This document shows positions 53,949-64,000 of a stretch of 64,000 bases of DNA, piece after piece. The stretch lies in assembly GCF_900143255.1 (NCBI RefSeq), contig NZ_FRDI01000003.1, forward strand, positions 440,655 to 504,654. The letters run 5' to 3'. Each line of letters opens with the position of its first letter. Position 1 is the first letter of the stretch. The position numbers were made by a program, and so were the translations under genes. The stretch comes from Desulfovibrio litoralis DSM 11393 (GTDB lineage Bacteria > Desulfobacterota > Desulfovibrionia > Desulfovibrionales > Desulfovibrionaceae). The notes below the pieces were generated by a model. The model was not told the DNA's origin, did not search any database, and saw nothing but the letters and a program-made list of their open reading frames with translations.

Positions 53949-55031
53949 CTAAAACCAAACATCTCGCACCCAAACAAAAATATCTTTGACCATTAATATT
54001 ATTGTCAACGAAATCAATATCGCCATACCAACGACACTCGCTCTATAGCGAAAACTTTCCGGCAAGGGCTTTCTAAAAATCATCTCAATAGTTAAAAAGA
54101 CTAAAGTTCCGCCGTCTAAAACAGGAATAGGCAAGAGGTTAATAACCCCAAGGTTAACGCTAATTAAAGCCGCAATAAACAACACATTGGTTATTCCATA
54201 TTCTGTTTGAGCATGAATCACTCTGGCTATAGAAACAACGCTTCCGACTTCTTCAACATTACCACGCCCGCTAAATAAACGTTGTAAAAATTGAATGGTA
54301 ATATCAATCATTTTATAGGCTTGAATAATTCCTTCTTTAGCAGAATCAATAAATCCTAAAGGAATATAAATACGATTTTGACTGGGTTCTATGCCTAAAA
54401 GCCAAAGCTCTTTATCATCGCCAAAAATATCTTTAACCGTTTTACGAGTCGGAGTAAGCTGAAAAAACAAAGATTCGCTCATATCAGGGCGTTTTACTTC
54501 AACTTTAACTTCTTTTCCACCACCGTTTTGAATAAGTTCGGGAATTTGTTCCCAACGTTCTATAACAATTCCATCAATATTTATGATTTTATCGCCACTT
54601 TTTAAACCCGCAACCTGAGCCGCACTATTTTCCATAGTTCTTCCGACTTCAGGCAACATCACGGGGCGACCGCTAGTATAGGCGATACTCCAACAAATTA
54701 ACCACGCTAAAATCAGGTTAAATAAAGCCCCACCAAGCACAACAAAAAAACGTTGCCAAGCCGGACGCAGGGAAAAACTTTCTTCTAAAGTAAAAGGTTC
54801 GGGAAGATCTTCGACCTTTTCTTCACCCACAAGGCTACAAAAACCACCAAAAGGTAAGGCGGCAAGCTGATATACAGTTTTACCACGTTTAAAAGAAAAT
54901 AAAACAGGGCCAAAACCTAAAGAAAAAGTCTTGACTCCCATACCGAAAAGACGAGCAAAAAAGAAATGCCCCAGTTCATGCACAAAAATAAGACCACCAA
55001 AAACTAAAACAACCGCTAAAGTTCCTAACAT
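53949..55031 (-). CDS. rseP: Site-2 intramembrane zinc protease RseP
   Basis: 360 residues. The metalloprotease motif HELGH lies at 18-22 in the first membrane helix and the second motif NLLPIPVLDGG near 297-307. One PDZ domain (about 120-200) is visible with GLKSGDKIINIDG, where E. coli RseP has two. RseP cleaves anti-sigma factors and signal-peptide remnants in the membrane. It is downstream of dxr, the common order. Confidence 0.94.
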   Translation of the reverse strand: MLGTLAVVLVFGGLIFVHELGHFFFARLFGMGVKTFSLGFGPVLFSFKRGKTVYQLAALPFGGFCSLVGEEKVEDLPEPFTLEESFSLRPAWQRFFVVLGGALFNLILAWLICWSIAYTSGRPVMLPEVGRTMENSAAQVAGLKSGDKIINIDGIVIERWEQIPELIQNGGGKEVKVEVKRPDMSESLFFQLTPTRKTVKDIFGDDKELWLLGIEPSQNRIYIPLGFIDSAKEGIIQAYKMIDITIQFLQRLFSGRGNVEEVGSVVSIARVIHAQTEYGITNVLFIAALISVNLGVINLLPIPVLDGGTLVFLTIEMIFRKPLPESFRYRASVVGMAILISLTIILMVKDIFVWVRDVWF

Positions 55032-55153
55032 ATTTAAAGAATATCCTTATATATTATAATGTTAAATGTATATTAAAATTTTATGTTTTTAAAAGATCAA
55101 GACATAAAAATATCAATAAAAGTAAGACAGATCAAAAGAATATAAATATTCTG

Positions 55154-56383
55154 TTACACCCAAGACAATACTTTATTTCTTGTTTCTTGATCAAGGGCTA
55201 AAATCGTTTCAAAATCAAACGCCTGAGCGTTAAAAGCTTGAGCCAAGTTACTGTTTAAAGCTCGTTCGACTAGGTTGCAGATATCTAAAAAAGAAATTTG
55301 TTTATTTAAAAAAGCCGCAACAGCCACTTCATTTGCCGCATTTAAAACTATTGGCGACCATTGCCCCGAGTTATACGCTAAAAGAGCAAGGTCAAGAGCG
55401 GGAAAAAGCTTATTGTTTGGGTCTTCAAAGGTTAAACTTTTTTGTTCAATCAGATTTAAAGCGGGTTGTTGAGCGTTTAAACGCTCGTTAAATCCAAGAC
55501 AATACGAAATAGGGATTTGCATATCAGGGCAACCCAATTGAGCCAAAACAGAACCATCAACAAACTCAACCAAAGAATGTACTATAGATTCCGGGTGAAT
55601 AACTACTTTAATTTCATCAGTTTTTGCACCAAATAAATGAATGGCTTCTATAATTTCCAAGCCTTTATTCATCATAGTTGCGGAATCAATAGTAATTTTC
55701 GCCCCCATGTTCCATTTAGGGTGTTTTAACGCCTGTTCCAGACTGACTGTTTTCAATTGTTCATAAGAAAAAGACCTAAAAGGTCCACCTGAGGCAGTCA
55801 GCCAAATTTTTTTAAGGGCTTTGCTGTTTTCGGAGTGGCTCACTTGAAAAATTGCATTATGTTCCGAATCTACGGGTAAAATAATTGCTCCACTTTCAGC
55901 ACACAGCTTTTTCACCAAAGAACCCGCAAGCACCAACGCCTCTTTATTTGCCAAGGCAAGCACTTTTCCCGCTTTCGCCCCGGCAATAGTGGCGTTAATT
56001 CCCGCCGCACCAGATTGGGCAAGCATTAGCATATCGACTTCGGCTAAAGAGGCAAGTTCGCTAAACCCTTGGCTTCCACTCACTAACTCGGGCTTATAAC
56101 CACTCGGCAATAAGGCTTTTAATCGATCAATCAAACTTACATCTTGAATACCCAAATATTTTGGGCGAAACTCCGCCGCCTGTTCGGCTAATAATTCTAT
56201 ATTTTTACCACCAACTAAACCGACGACTTCAAAACATGAACGTTTTTCCGGCGTTAGTTGACGTAAAACATTCAACGTATTCCTACCAATTGAGCCTGTA
56301 GAACCAAAGATAATAAGTTTGCGAGGCGTTAAAGGGCTTAATTCGCTATAAGGCATAGGCATTTTTGTTATATAATCAGGCAT
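55154..56383 (-). CDS. dxr: 1-deoxy-D-xylulose 5-phosphate reductoisomerase
   Basis: The first committed step of the MEP isoprenoid pathway, DXP to MEP with NADPH. It has 409 residues. The NADPH-binding GSTGSIGRNTL lies at 27-37, ALANKEALVLAG near 145, and the metal-binding LPVDSEHNAIFQ near 170. The first ATG gives a slightly long N-terminus; methionines at codons 8 and 10 are alternatives. Part of the uppS-cdsA-dxr-rseP cluster. Confidence 0.96.
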   Translation of the reverse strand: MPDYITKMPMPYSELSPLTPRKLIIFGSTGSIGRNTLNVLRQLTPEKRSCFEVVGLVGGKNIELLAEQAAEFRPKYLGIQDVSLIDRLKALLPSGYKPELVSGSQGFSELASLAEVDMLMLAQSGAAGINATIAGAKAGKVLALANKEALVLAGSLVKKLCAESGAIILPVDSEHNAIFQVSHSENSKALKKIWLTASGGPFRSFSYEQLKTVSLEQALKHPKWNMGAKITIDSATMMNKGLEIIEAIHLFGAKTDEIKVVIHPESIVHSLVEFVDGSVLAQLGCPDMQIPISYCLGFNERLNAQQPALNLIEQKSLTFEDPNNKLFPALDLALLAYNSGQWSPIVLNAANEVAVAAFLNKQISFLDICNLVERALNSNLAQAFNAQAFDFETILALDQETRNKVLSWV

Positions 56384-56431
56384 TTTTATCCTTTAAAAGC
56401 AAACAGTTACAACAACTAGCTTGAGATTATA

Positions 56432-57328
56432 TTAAGCAAACCAGCTTTGCACTTTTTCCACAACAAAAGGCAAGACATTGAAACAAAAAAATGCCATTGG
56501 CAATGTGAATAATAGGCTGTCTATGCGGTCTAACAAGCCGCCGTGTCCGGGTAAGATATTGCTTGAATCTTTTATATTCAAAACTCTTTTTAAAGCTGAT
56601 TCAAAAAAATCACCAAGTTGAGAAGCAACAGCGATAAAAACACCCGACAACAGATAAGAAATATGTTTGGAAAGACTACCGCTTGCATTAAAAATTAAAC
56701 CCAATAAAAAAACTACAAGCAAAGTAGAAAGCAACGCCGCAATACTTCCGACCCAAGTTTTTTTCGGGCTGACTGTTGCCCATATTTTTTTATCTCCCCA
56801 TAAACAACCCGCATAATAAGCAGCAATATCAGAGACAAAAGTCGCCGATAAAACGATCGCCTGTTCAAAAAAATTCAGGTGTAAAGCAATTTGTAAAGTT
56901 ACGGGAATATAAACTATACCAATCAAAAGAATATAGTGTAGTTGCGGAGTTTGCGTTTGGTCTTTACAGCCATAAGTAAAGAGAAAAGACAAAGAGCTAA
57001 TAAAAAACGCAAAACTTAAAATACCCAAGATCCACCAAGGCGAGTTTTCCATTGACGCATAAATAATACCTGAGCCTAAAACAATACCTAACCCGCTTAA
57101 AACAATACGCATCAAACCTGTTTTAAAAAATCCGTAAAATTCCCAAAGGGCAACGGCGGAAACAAGAATCAACAAACCGACAAGCAGATATGGCAAATCA
57201 AAACCACCATTGCTAAACATTGCGGAACCCACAAAGGAAAACAACAAAAGCGAAGTTATTACTCGTTTTTTGTGATTTGGTGGAATTTTTGCAGTTACTG
57301 AAGTATTATTAGTGTCTTGAGTCATCAA
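56432..57328 (-). CDS. cdsA: Phosphatidate cytidylyltransferase
   Basis: 298 residues with about eight membrane helices. Makes CDP-diacylglycerol from CTP and phosphatidate at the inner membrane. The C-terminal signature is present as LPGHGGLLDRIDSLL, preceded by KDSSNI. It lies 18 bp after uppS on the same strand. Confidence 0.95.
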   Translation of the reverse strand: MMTQDTNNTSVTAKIPPNHKKRVITSLLLFSFVGSAMFSNGGFDLPYLLVGLLILVSAVALWEFYGFFKTGLMRIVLSGLGIVLGSGIIYASMENSPWWILGILSFAFFISSLSFLFTYGCKDQTQTPQLHYILLIGIVYIPVTLQIALHLNFFEQAIVLSATFVSDIAAYYAGCLWGDKKIWATVSPKKTWVGSIAALLSTLLVVFLLGLIFNASGSLSKHISYLLSGVFIAVASQLGDFFESALKRVLNIKDSSNILPGHGGLLDRIDSLLFTLPMAFFCFNVLPFVVEKVQSWFA

Positions 57329-57346
57329 TATATCCTTTAGTTTTTT

Positions 57347-58066
57347 TTAAGTTGCTGTTCCAAAACGTCGTTGTCTTTTAGAATAATCGCTTAGAGCTTT
57401 GAAAAGTTCTTGTTCATCAAAATCAGGCCAAAGCACGGGAGTAAAATAATATTCGCTATAAGCACTTTGAAAAAGTAAAAAATTGCTGATACGATATTCT
57501 CCGCTAGTACGAATAATTAAATCAGGATCAGGCTGCCCTTGTGAATATAAAGCTTCCGAAAATAACTTTTCGGTTAATTCTTGGGGCTTTATTCCTTCAC
57601 TTATCAGTTTTTTACATGCCTGAACAATCTCATACCTTCCGGAGTAATTTAAAGCAAGGTTCAAATACATACTTTTACAATTTTGAGTGCGTTTAATAGT
57701 ATACTGTAGAGCTTTTGATGCCGCAAGTGGCAATTTTTCAAGCTCACCAAAAACCGAAAGTTTAATATCTTGTTCCTCAAGCGTTTTAAGTTCAGTGTTT
57801 AAAAACTCAACCAAAAGCTTAAAGAGAGTGCTGACTTCGTCGGCAGATCTATTCCAGTTTTCATGGGAAAAAGTATAAAGAGTTAAGTGTTCTATTCCCA
57901 ACTTTCTGGATTGAGTAATCAATTTTTTACTCGCAACCGCCCCTCCCCTATGTCCTTCACTGCGACTAAGCCCTTTTTGAGTTGCCCAACGCCCGTTTCC
58001 GTCCATGATAACAGCAAGGTGTTTAGGAATTTTAATATTCGTTTCTGTCAAACCAAAATCGTTCAA
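57347..58066 (-). CDS. uppS: Undecaprenyl diphosphate synthase
   Basis: 239 residues. Makes the C55 carrier lipid for cell-wall and LPS synthesis from FPP and IPP. The motif VIMDGNGRWA at 19-28, with the metal-binding aspartate at 22, then GLSRSEGHRGG and, towards the end, DLIIRTSGEYRISNFLLFQ are characteristic. First gene of the cluster leading into cdsA, dxr and rseP, so the carrier lipid and its precursor pathway are coexpressed. Confidence 0.96.
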   Translation of the reverse strand: MNDFGLTETNIKIPKHLAVIMDGNGRWATQKGLSRSEGHRGGAVASKKLITQSRKLGIEHLTLYTFSHENWNRSADEVSTLFKLLVEFLNTELKTLEEQDIKLSVFGELEKLPLAASKALQYTIKRTQNCKSMYLNLALNYSGRYEIVQACKKLISEGIKPQELTEKLFSEALYSQGQPDPDLIIRTSGEYRISNFLLFQSAYSEYYFTPVLWPDFDEQELFKALSDYSKRQRRFGTAT

Positions 58067-58347
58067 GGGATCAACCTCATATATAAAAATTAAGATTTTA
58101 ATTCATAGTCAATACTGTTTTAAATGACTTTCTTTTGTTAAGCTGTCAAGGAGAACACGGCGAACGCTTTGAATATTTTAACAGAGTAAGTTAACAATAA
58201 AATTATCTAGACCCTAAAGTTTTACACAAAAAAACAAATTTTATCAAAGAAACAAGATATCCAGGAAAATATTTTTGTTCTGTTCCGGTCGCTCAACGGT
58301 TAAAAATCAAGCTTAATCAGATAAAAATCAAAACTGCATTTCTTTGT

Positions 58348-58376
58348 TTTACTTTTTATACTATAAAGCCTATAAT
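58348..58376 (+). promoter_or_regulatory. Candidate sigma-70 promoter before the TPR gene
   Basis: TTTACT (58348-58353) and TATAAT (58371-58376) are 17 bp apart, about 100 bp before the ATG. The spacer upstream (58067-58347) holds no gene that I can see. Confidence 0.5.
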
Positions 58377-58389
58377 TTAACTTTACAAG

Positions 58390-58418
58390 AGTTTAATCTC
58401 GGGATAAAAGATTAAACT
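58390..58418 (+). promoter_or_regulatory. Leader hairpin before the TPR gene
   Basis: AGTTTAATCT (58390-58399) pairs perfectly with 58409-58418 around a 9-base loop. It lies in the presumed 5' leader, 60 bp before the start, with no T-run, so a control or stability role is more likely than termination. Confidence 0.45.
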
Positions 58419-58477
58419 TAAATAGTTACTCTACGATATTATCATTATTGGCGGGCCTGAACACAGGACAAATAAAA

Positions 58478-59332
58478 ATGGCACAAATTACAATACCCAA
58501 AACAGTAACAGAAAATATAGCCAGGGCTAAAGCATACATCAAAAGACAAGAAGTTGAGCGTGCTTTAACGGCTATTGTTGCATCATTAACCGAATATAAC
58601 GAGGCCCAAGTAATGGGTAAAGCTCGCTTTGAAGCGGCTTCTTTTTACCATGAAGCCGTCGCCGAGTTTAATCGTTGTCCTCAGGTTAAAAAACTTATAG
58701 AAACTTTAAGTCGTTCTCCTAAAGCCAGTATTGTTTATCAAGTCAACAAAGAAAAAGAATTGGTAAATATTTTCAGAATATTACTCAAATTTCTTACAGA
58801 AAGCCAAGCCAAAAACGAAAGAGACAGACTGGAAAAACAAGAAGACGAACGTCAAGCCATGCTCACAAAAGGGCAAAGTCTTATCGATAGCGGTGATAAC
58901 GCAATGGCAAGAGCGGTTTTAAGACGCTATGCCGAAACTTACGGTTCTGAACCGGGCGTTTATGGCGATATAGGCAAAAGACTGCTTCAAGCTAAAATGT
59001 ATAAAGAAGCCGCCGAGATTTTAGAGCTTTCAATAGAAAAACACCCAAAAGACAGTAAAGCTTATGCCGATGCCGTAACGGCTTATCTCGTTATGCGTGA
59101 GTTTGAAAAGGCCGAAGTAGTTTATATGAAGGTTATCAAACAATTTGGAGCTCACCAAAGAACCTTATATAATTTAGCTAAGTTATACGCTTTTATGAAC
59201 AAAAAAGAAAAATCTTTTGAAGCCGCCAGACGAGCTTACGCCAAAGATTCAAGCCTTACCGAAGCCAAAGAACTTATGGACTTTCTCGACGGAAACGGTG
59301 AACGTCCGGAATTTCTAGCTAATTTCAGGTAA
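58478..59332 (+). CDS. Tetratricopeptide repeat protein
   Basis: 284 residues from the ATG at 58478, chosen because ACAGGAC is well placed; the frame runs 10 codons further to a TTG. No signal peptide. The N-terminal 110 residues are helical, followed by a charged segment (KNERDRLEKQEDERQ) and at least three TPR-like units (AEILELSIEKHPKDSKAY). Likely a cytoplasmic scaffold; partner unknown. Monocistronic by spacing. Confidence 0.78.
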   Translation: MAQITIPKTVTENIARAKAYIKRQEVERALTAIVASLTEYNEAQVMGKARFEAASFYHEAVAEFNRCPQVKKLIETLSRSPKASIVYQVNKEKELVNIFRILLKFLTESQAKNERDRLEKQEDERQAMLTKGQSLIDSGDNAMARAVLRRYAETYGSEPGVYGDIGKRLLQAKMYKEAAEILELSIEKHPKDSKAYADAVTAYLVMREFEKAEVVYMKVIKQFGAHQRTLYNLAKLYAFMNKKEKSFEAARRAYAKDSSLTEAKELMDFLDGNGERPEFLANFR

Positions 59333-59463
59333 AAAAAATCAAAAGATTGTTTGTATATTCCAAAAAGATAAAAGACTTAAAATATCTTTGCAAAATAGTC
59401 TTTTGTCTTTGAAAATGTGTTTTGATAACCTAATCGTTATAATAAAAGAGGTCTGTGCTAGAA

Positions 59464-61128
59464 ATGAATAACCCTTGGCAAGCTTTTTATCACAATAACT
59501 CGAACAATATTCGCACAGACTTTAACGACCCCTTATACGCTCTTTTGGATAATGCCGCAAAAGCCCACCCGGAGCTTTTGGCGTGTGTATTTCATAACTA
59601 TAAAATAACATATAAACAACTTCAAGAAAAAGCAGAAATCTTCGCCAATAACCTAAAACAACAAGGTTTACAAAAAGGCGATCGAGTAATTTTAATGTTG
59701 CCTAACTTGCCTCAAACTCTAATTGCCTTTTGGGGAATTATAAAGGCAGGCGGAGTTGTTGTATTTGTCAATCCAATTTATACAAGCCAAGAAATACTTT
59801 ATTTTTGCCAAGACTCTAAGGCTCGCTTTTTTATCAGTATTACTGACTGTTATGAAAAAATCAAAGCTCTGATTCCTCAAGCGAAAAGCATAGAAAAATA
59901 TTTTTTAACTCAAGCTTCTGATGCCTTAGGCTTTCCTTTAAACTATATTCAAATATTTAAAGATTTTTTTGAAAAAAAGAACAAAGTAGAATATAATAAT
60001 AAAACTCTTAAGTTTAGCGTTCTCCTAAAAGGTTCAAAACGCTACTCTGCTGTTATCAACGACCCTAAAGATGAACTTGCCTTAATTCAATATTCAAGCG
60101 GAACAACCGGATCGCCCAAAGGCGTTATGCTGACCCACTCTAACCTGAGCTCAGACGCAATACTCACCAAGAACATGGTGGATTCTATTGATATAAACAA
60201 ACAAAATTGCCTCTGTATCATTCCTTTTTTTCATGTTTACGGGCTAAATTTAGGTTTATTGATCCCTACTTTGATTCAGGCAACAATTTTCCCAATGCCC
60301 CGTTTTAACCCAACCGAAACTTTAAACACCATTGAAAAGTTTAAAATTACCTTATTTCCCGGTGCCCCAGCTCTTTATATCGCATTATTGCAACATAAAG
60401 ACTTAAAAAAACATGATGTCTCAAGCCTTAAATTTTGTATTTCAGGGTCAGCCCCCATCTCTGTTGAAAACATGCAAAAGTTTAAAAAACACTTTGGGGT
60501 TGATATTATAGAAGGCTATGGGCTAAGCGAAGCTTCACCAATAACACACTTAAACCCCTTTGAACACCATAGATCAGGCTCAATCGGAATTCCGATTTTG
60601 GGAACAGAGGCACGCATAGTCAGCCTTGAAAACGACTCAACAGAATCTTTAGCGCCAAACACCGAAGGTGAACTTATTATTAAAGGACCTCAGGTCATGA
60701 AGGGTTATTGGGAAAAACCCGAAGAGAGTTCCGAAGCTTTGAAAAACGGTTGGCTTTATACCGGAGATATCGCCGTTATGAGCGAAGACGGTTTTTTTAC
60801 CATAGTAGACCGTAAAAAAGATATGGTGATTGTTGGTGGCTATAATGTATATCCGGCTGAGGTCGATAAAGTTATTATGACCCACCCTAAAGTCGCTTCG
60901 GCTATTTGTGTCGGAATATCTCACCCCACCAGAGGCGAAATTTTAAAAGCCTTTGTAGTCTTAAAACCCGAACAAGAGTTGACCAGAGAAGACCTTCTTA
61001 GTTATTGCCGAGAAAATTTGGCAAACTATAAAATTCCTCGCCAAGTAGAATTTAGAACAGAACTTCCACAAAACTATTTGGGAAAAATGTTAAGACGTAT
61101 TTTAAGAGATGAGGAAGAAAAGAAGTAA
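59464..61128 (+). CDS. fadD: Long-chain fatty acid-CoA ligase
   Basis: Activates fatty acids to acyl-CoA with ATP. 554 residues from the ATG; a GTG 9 bp upstream is an alternative, since neither has ideal spacing from GAGG. The AMP-binding signature YSSGTTGSPKGVMLTHSN, GYGLSEASP, YTGDIAVMSEDGFF, the DRKKDMVIVGGYNVYP hinge and the catalytic lysine in NYLGKMLRR are all present. Chain-length preference cannot be read; fadD is the best-fitting symbol. Confidence 0.9.
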   Translation: MNNPWQAFYHNNSNNIRTDFNDPLYALLDNAAKAHPELLACVFHNYKITYKQLQEKAEIFANNLKQQGLQKGDRVILMLPNLPQTLIAFWGIIKAGGVVVFVNPIYTSQEILYFCQDSKARFFISITDCYEKIKALIPQAKSIEKYFLTQASDALGFPLNYIQIFKDFFEKKNKVEYNNKTLKFSVLLKGSKRYSAVINDPKDELALIQYSSGTTGSPKGVMLTHSNLSSDAILTKNMVDSIDINKQNCLCIIPFFHVYGLNLGLLIPTLIQATIFPMPRFNPTETLNTIEKFKITLFPGAPALYIALLQHKDLKKHDVSSLKFCISGSAPISVENMQKFKKHFGVDIIEGYGLSEASPITHLNPFEHHRSGSIGIPILGTEARIVSLENDSTESLAPNTEGELIIKGPQVMKGYWEKPEESSEALKNGWLYTGDIAVMSEDGFFTIVDRKKDMVIVGGYNVYPAEVDKVIMTHPKVASAICVGISHPTRGEILKAFVVLKPEQELTREDLLSYCRENLANYKIPRQVEFRTELPQNYLGKMLRRILRDEEEKK

Positions 61129-61184
61129 TTCCAATAGCCCGTTAAAAACAAAAATAAATTAACTTCCATTAAACTCAATAATAA

Positions 61185-62972
<1,788 letters not shown>

Positions 62973-63044
62973 AAAGTTTTTTCACACATCATTAAAACCA
63001 TAAACTCACATTTTAGAAAAAACTGACCGGAAAACTCATTAAAG

Positions 63045-64000
63045 ATGCAAAAAATCGCTGTTTGGAATACTGCCTTTTTAGGTGATGCCGTTTTAACTTT
63101 ACCTCTTTTAGAAAACTTACACAAAGCCTATCCTGAGGCAAAAATAGATTTTTGGGTCAGAAAAGGTTTAAGCCCGCTCTTTTCAAAAATCCCATATATT
63201 AACAAGGTTTATGAATTTGATAAAAGGGGCAAACAAAAAGCTCTGTTTTCGGTTATTCCTCTTAGCAGGGAAATAAAAAAACAAAACTATGATTGTTGGA
63301 TTTCTGCTCATACCAGCTTACGCAGTGGCTTGGTCGCCCTGCTTTCAAAAGTTCCCAAACGTATCGGATATAAACAGGCTAAGACACATTTTATTCATAA
63401 CTTGGCATATACGGATTATGTCGAAAGGCAATTTCCGGAAGTACCCGAAATAGAACGCTTAAACAACTTATTACGCCCTTTAAATATTGAACCGAGCGAA
63501 CTCAACCCCAATTTTTACCTAGCAACACCAAATGCGGAAAGCCTAGCAAAATTCAGCGAAGGCTTTGGCTTTATTCCAAGCACAAAAAGCCTTAACAGGC
63601 ACAACGTTTTTCTTTCTGAATCAACGAGTAAACAGACTGTTTTGGGGCTTCACCCCGGCTCAACTTGGAAAACCAAACAATGGTTGCCGGAATACTTTGC
63701 AAAGTTAGCTATTTTTGCTTTAAATAAAGGGTCAAAAACAGTAATTTTTGCCGGACCGGGCGAAGAAGTAATAGCCAATCAAGTAAATAGCTTAATCTTA
63801 ACTCAGCTAAATGCGGAAAAAAAATACGACTTAACTAAGAATATACTCAACTTAGCCGGAAAGTTGTCGTTAACCGAACTCACAGAATGTATAAATTTAT
63901 TAGACGCTTATGTCTGTAATGATTCAGGAACAATGCACATATCATGGAGCCTTGGAACCCCAACGTTTGGGATATTCGGCCCGACAATTCCGGAATTTGG
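63045..64000 (+). CDS. ADP-heptose:LPS heptosyltransferase, 3' end outside the window
   Basis: An open frame of 318 codons from ATG 63045 to the window edge with no stop. The start KIAVWNTAFLGDAVLTLPL and the later blocks LGLHPGSTWKTKQWLPEYF and CNDSGTMHISWSLGTPTFG are the donor-binding motifs of the WaaF/RfaF and WaaC group, which add heptoses to the LPS inner core. Whether it is heptosyltransferase I, II or another kind cannot be decided. Little is missing, judging by the usual length of about 345 residues. Confidence 0.9.
   Translation, partial: MQKIAVWNTAFLGDAVLTLPLLENLHKAYPEAKIDFWVRKGLSPLFSKIPYINKVYEFDKRGKQKALFSVIPLSREIKKQNYDCWISAHTSLRSGLVALLSKVPKRIGYKQAKTHFIHNLAYTDYVERQFPEVPEIERLNNLLRPLNIEPSELNPNFYLATPNAESLAKFSEGFGFIPSTKSLNRHNVFLSESTSKQTVLGLHPGSTWKTKQWLPEYFAKLAIFALNKGSKTVIFAGPGEEVIANQVNSLILTQLNAEKKYDLTKNILNLAGKLSLTELTECINLLDAYVCNDSGTMHISWSLGTPTFGIFGPTIPEF

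Overview
The window is AT-rich chromosomal DNA from a motile Gram-negative bacterium. Gene content and local order suggest a low-GC member of the Desulfovibrionales: remA followed by gmk and pyrF, sigma-54, a Tat system, a large chemoreceptor with a cysteine-rich PAS domain, fliM, a tripartite tricarboxylate transporter, and a heptosyltransferase beside a CgeB-like glycosyltransferase. The taxonomic call is inference; no rRNA gene is present.

Layout. 1-9.7 kb is housekeeping: remA end, gmk, pyrF, a TPR protein, an HDOD protein, recJ, a chemoreceptor on the minus strand, argG and tatA. At 9.9-12.5 kb are a secreted protein, tRNA-Leu(CAG) and rpoN, which has a good candidate -24/-12 promoter of its own. 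12.5-26.2 kb is an accessory region: secreted ankyrin-repeat proteins, a ZIP metal transporter, and several sets of tandem membrane or exported paralogs, with tRNA-Thr(CGT) inside. In at least four of these families neighbouring copies share almost identical 5' ends while the rest of the protein has diverged, and there are truncated copies and duplication scars.

26.2-36.7 kb is the most interesting metabolic unit: an RpiR-type regulator divergent from tctC-tctB-tctA, an MmgE/PrpD-family protein, two tandem lyases of the fumarase/adenylosuccinate lyase superfamily, and a CyuA/CdsB-type L-cysteine desulfidase. I propose that this operon imports and breaks down a fumarate adduct of an amino acid, most attractively S-(2-succino)cysteine. 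Epimerisation, elimination to fumarate plus cysteine, then desulfidation to pyruvate, ammonia and sulfide would follow. The junction before the desulfidase gene is present in three tandem copies, and the junction after it in two.

37-64 kb returns to mostly core genes: a lipoprotein of the YiiX-like papain-fold type, three envelope proteins of unknown function, the str genes rpsL-rpsG-fusA (minus strand, a hairpin between rpsL and rpsG, no tuf following), fliM, tpx, a YkgJ-type CxxxCxxCC protein overlapping a shikimate kinase-like gene, an FAD oxidoreductase-rhodanese fusion, an SpsF-like cytidylyltransferase, mltA, the uppS-cdsA-dxr-rseP envelope/isoprenoid cluster, a TPR protein, a long-chain acyl-CoA ligase, and two glycosyltransferases, the last cut by the window end.

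Tandem duplications with a period of about 270-290 bp recur at three independent places. A roughly 55-bp structured repeat occurs in inverted orientation upstream of rpoN and downstream of fliM.
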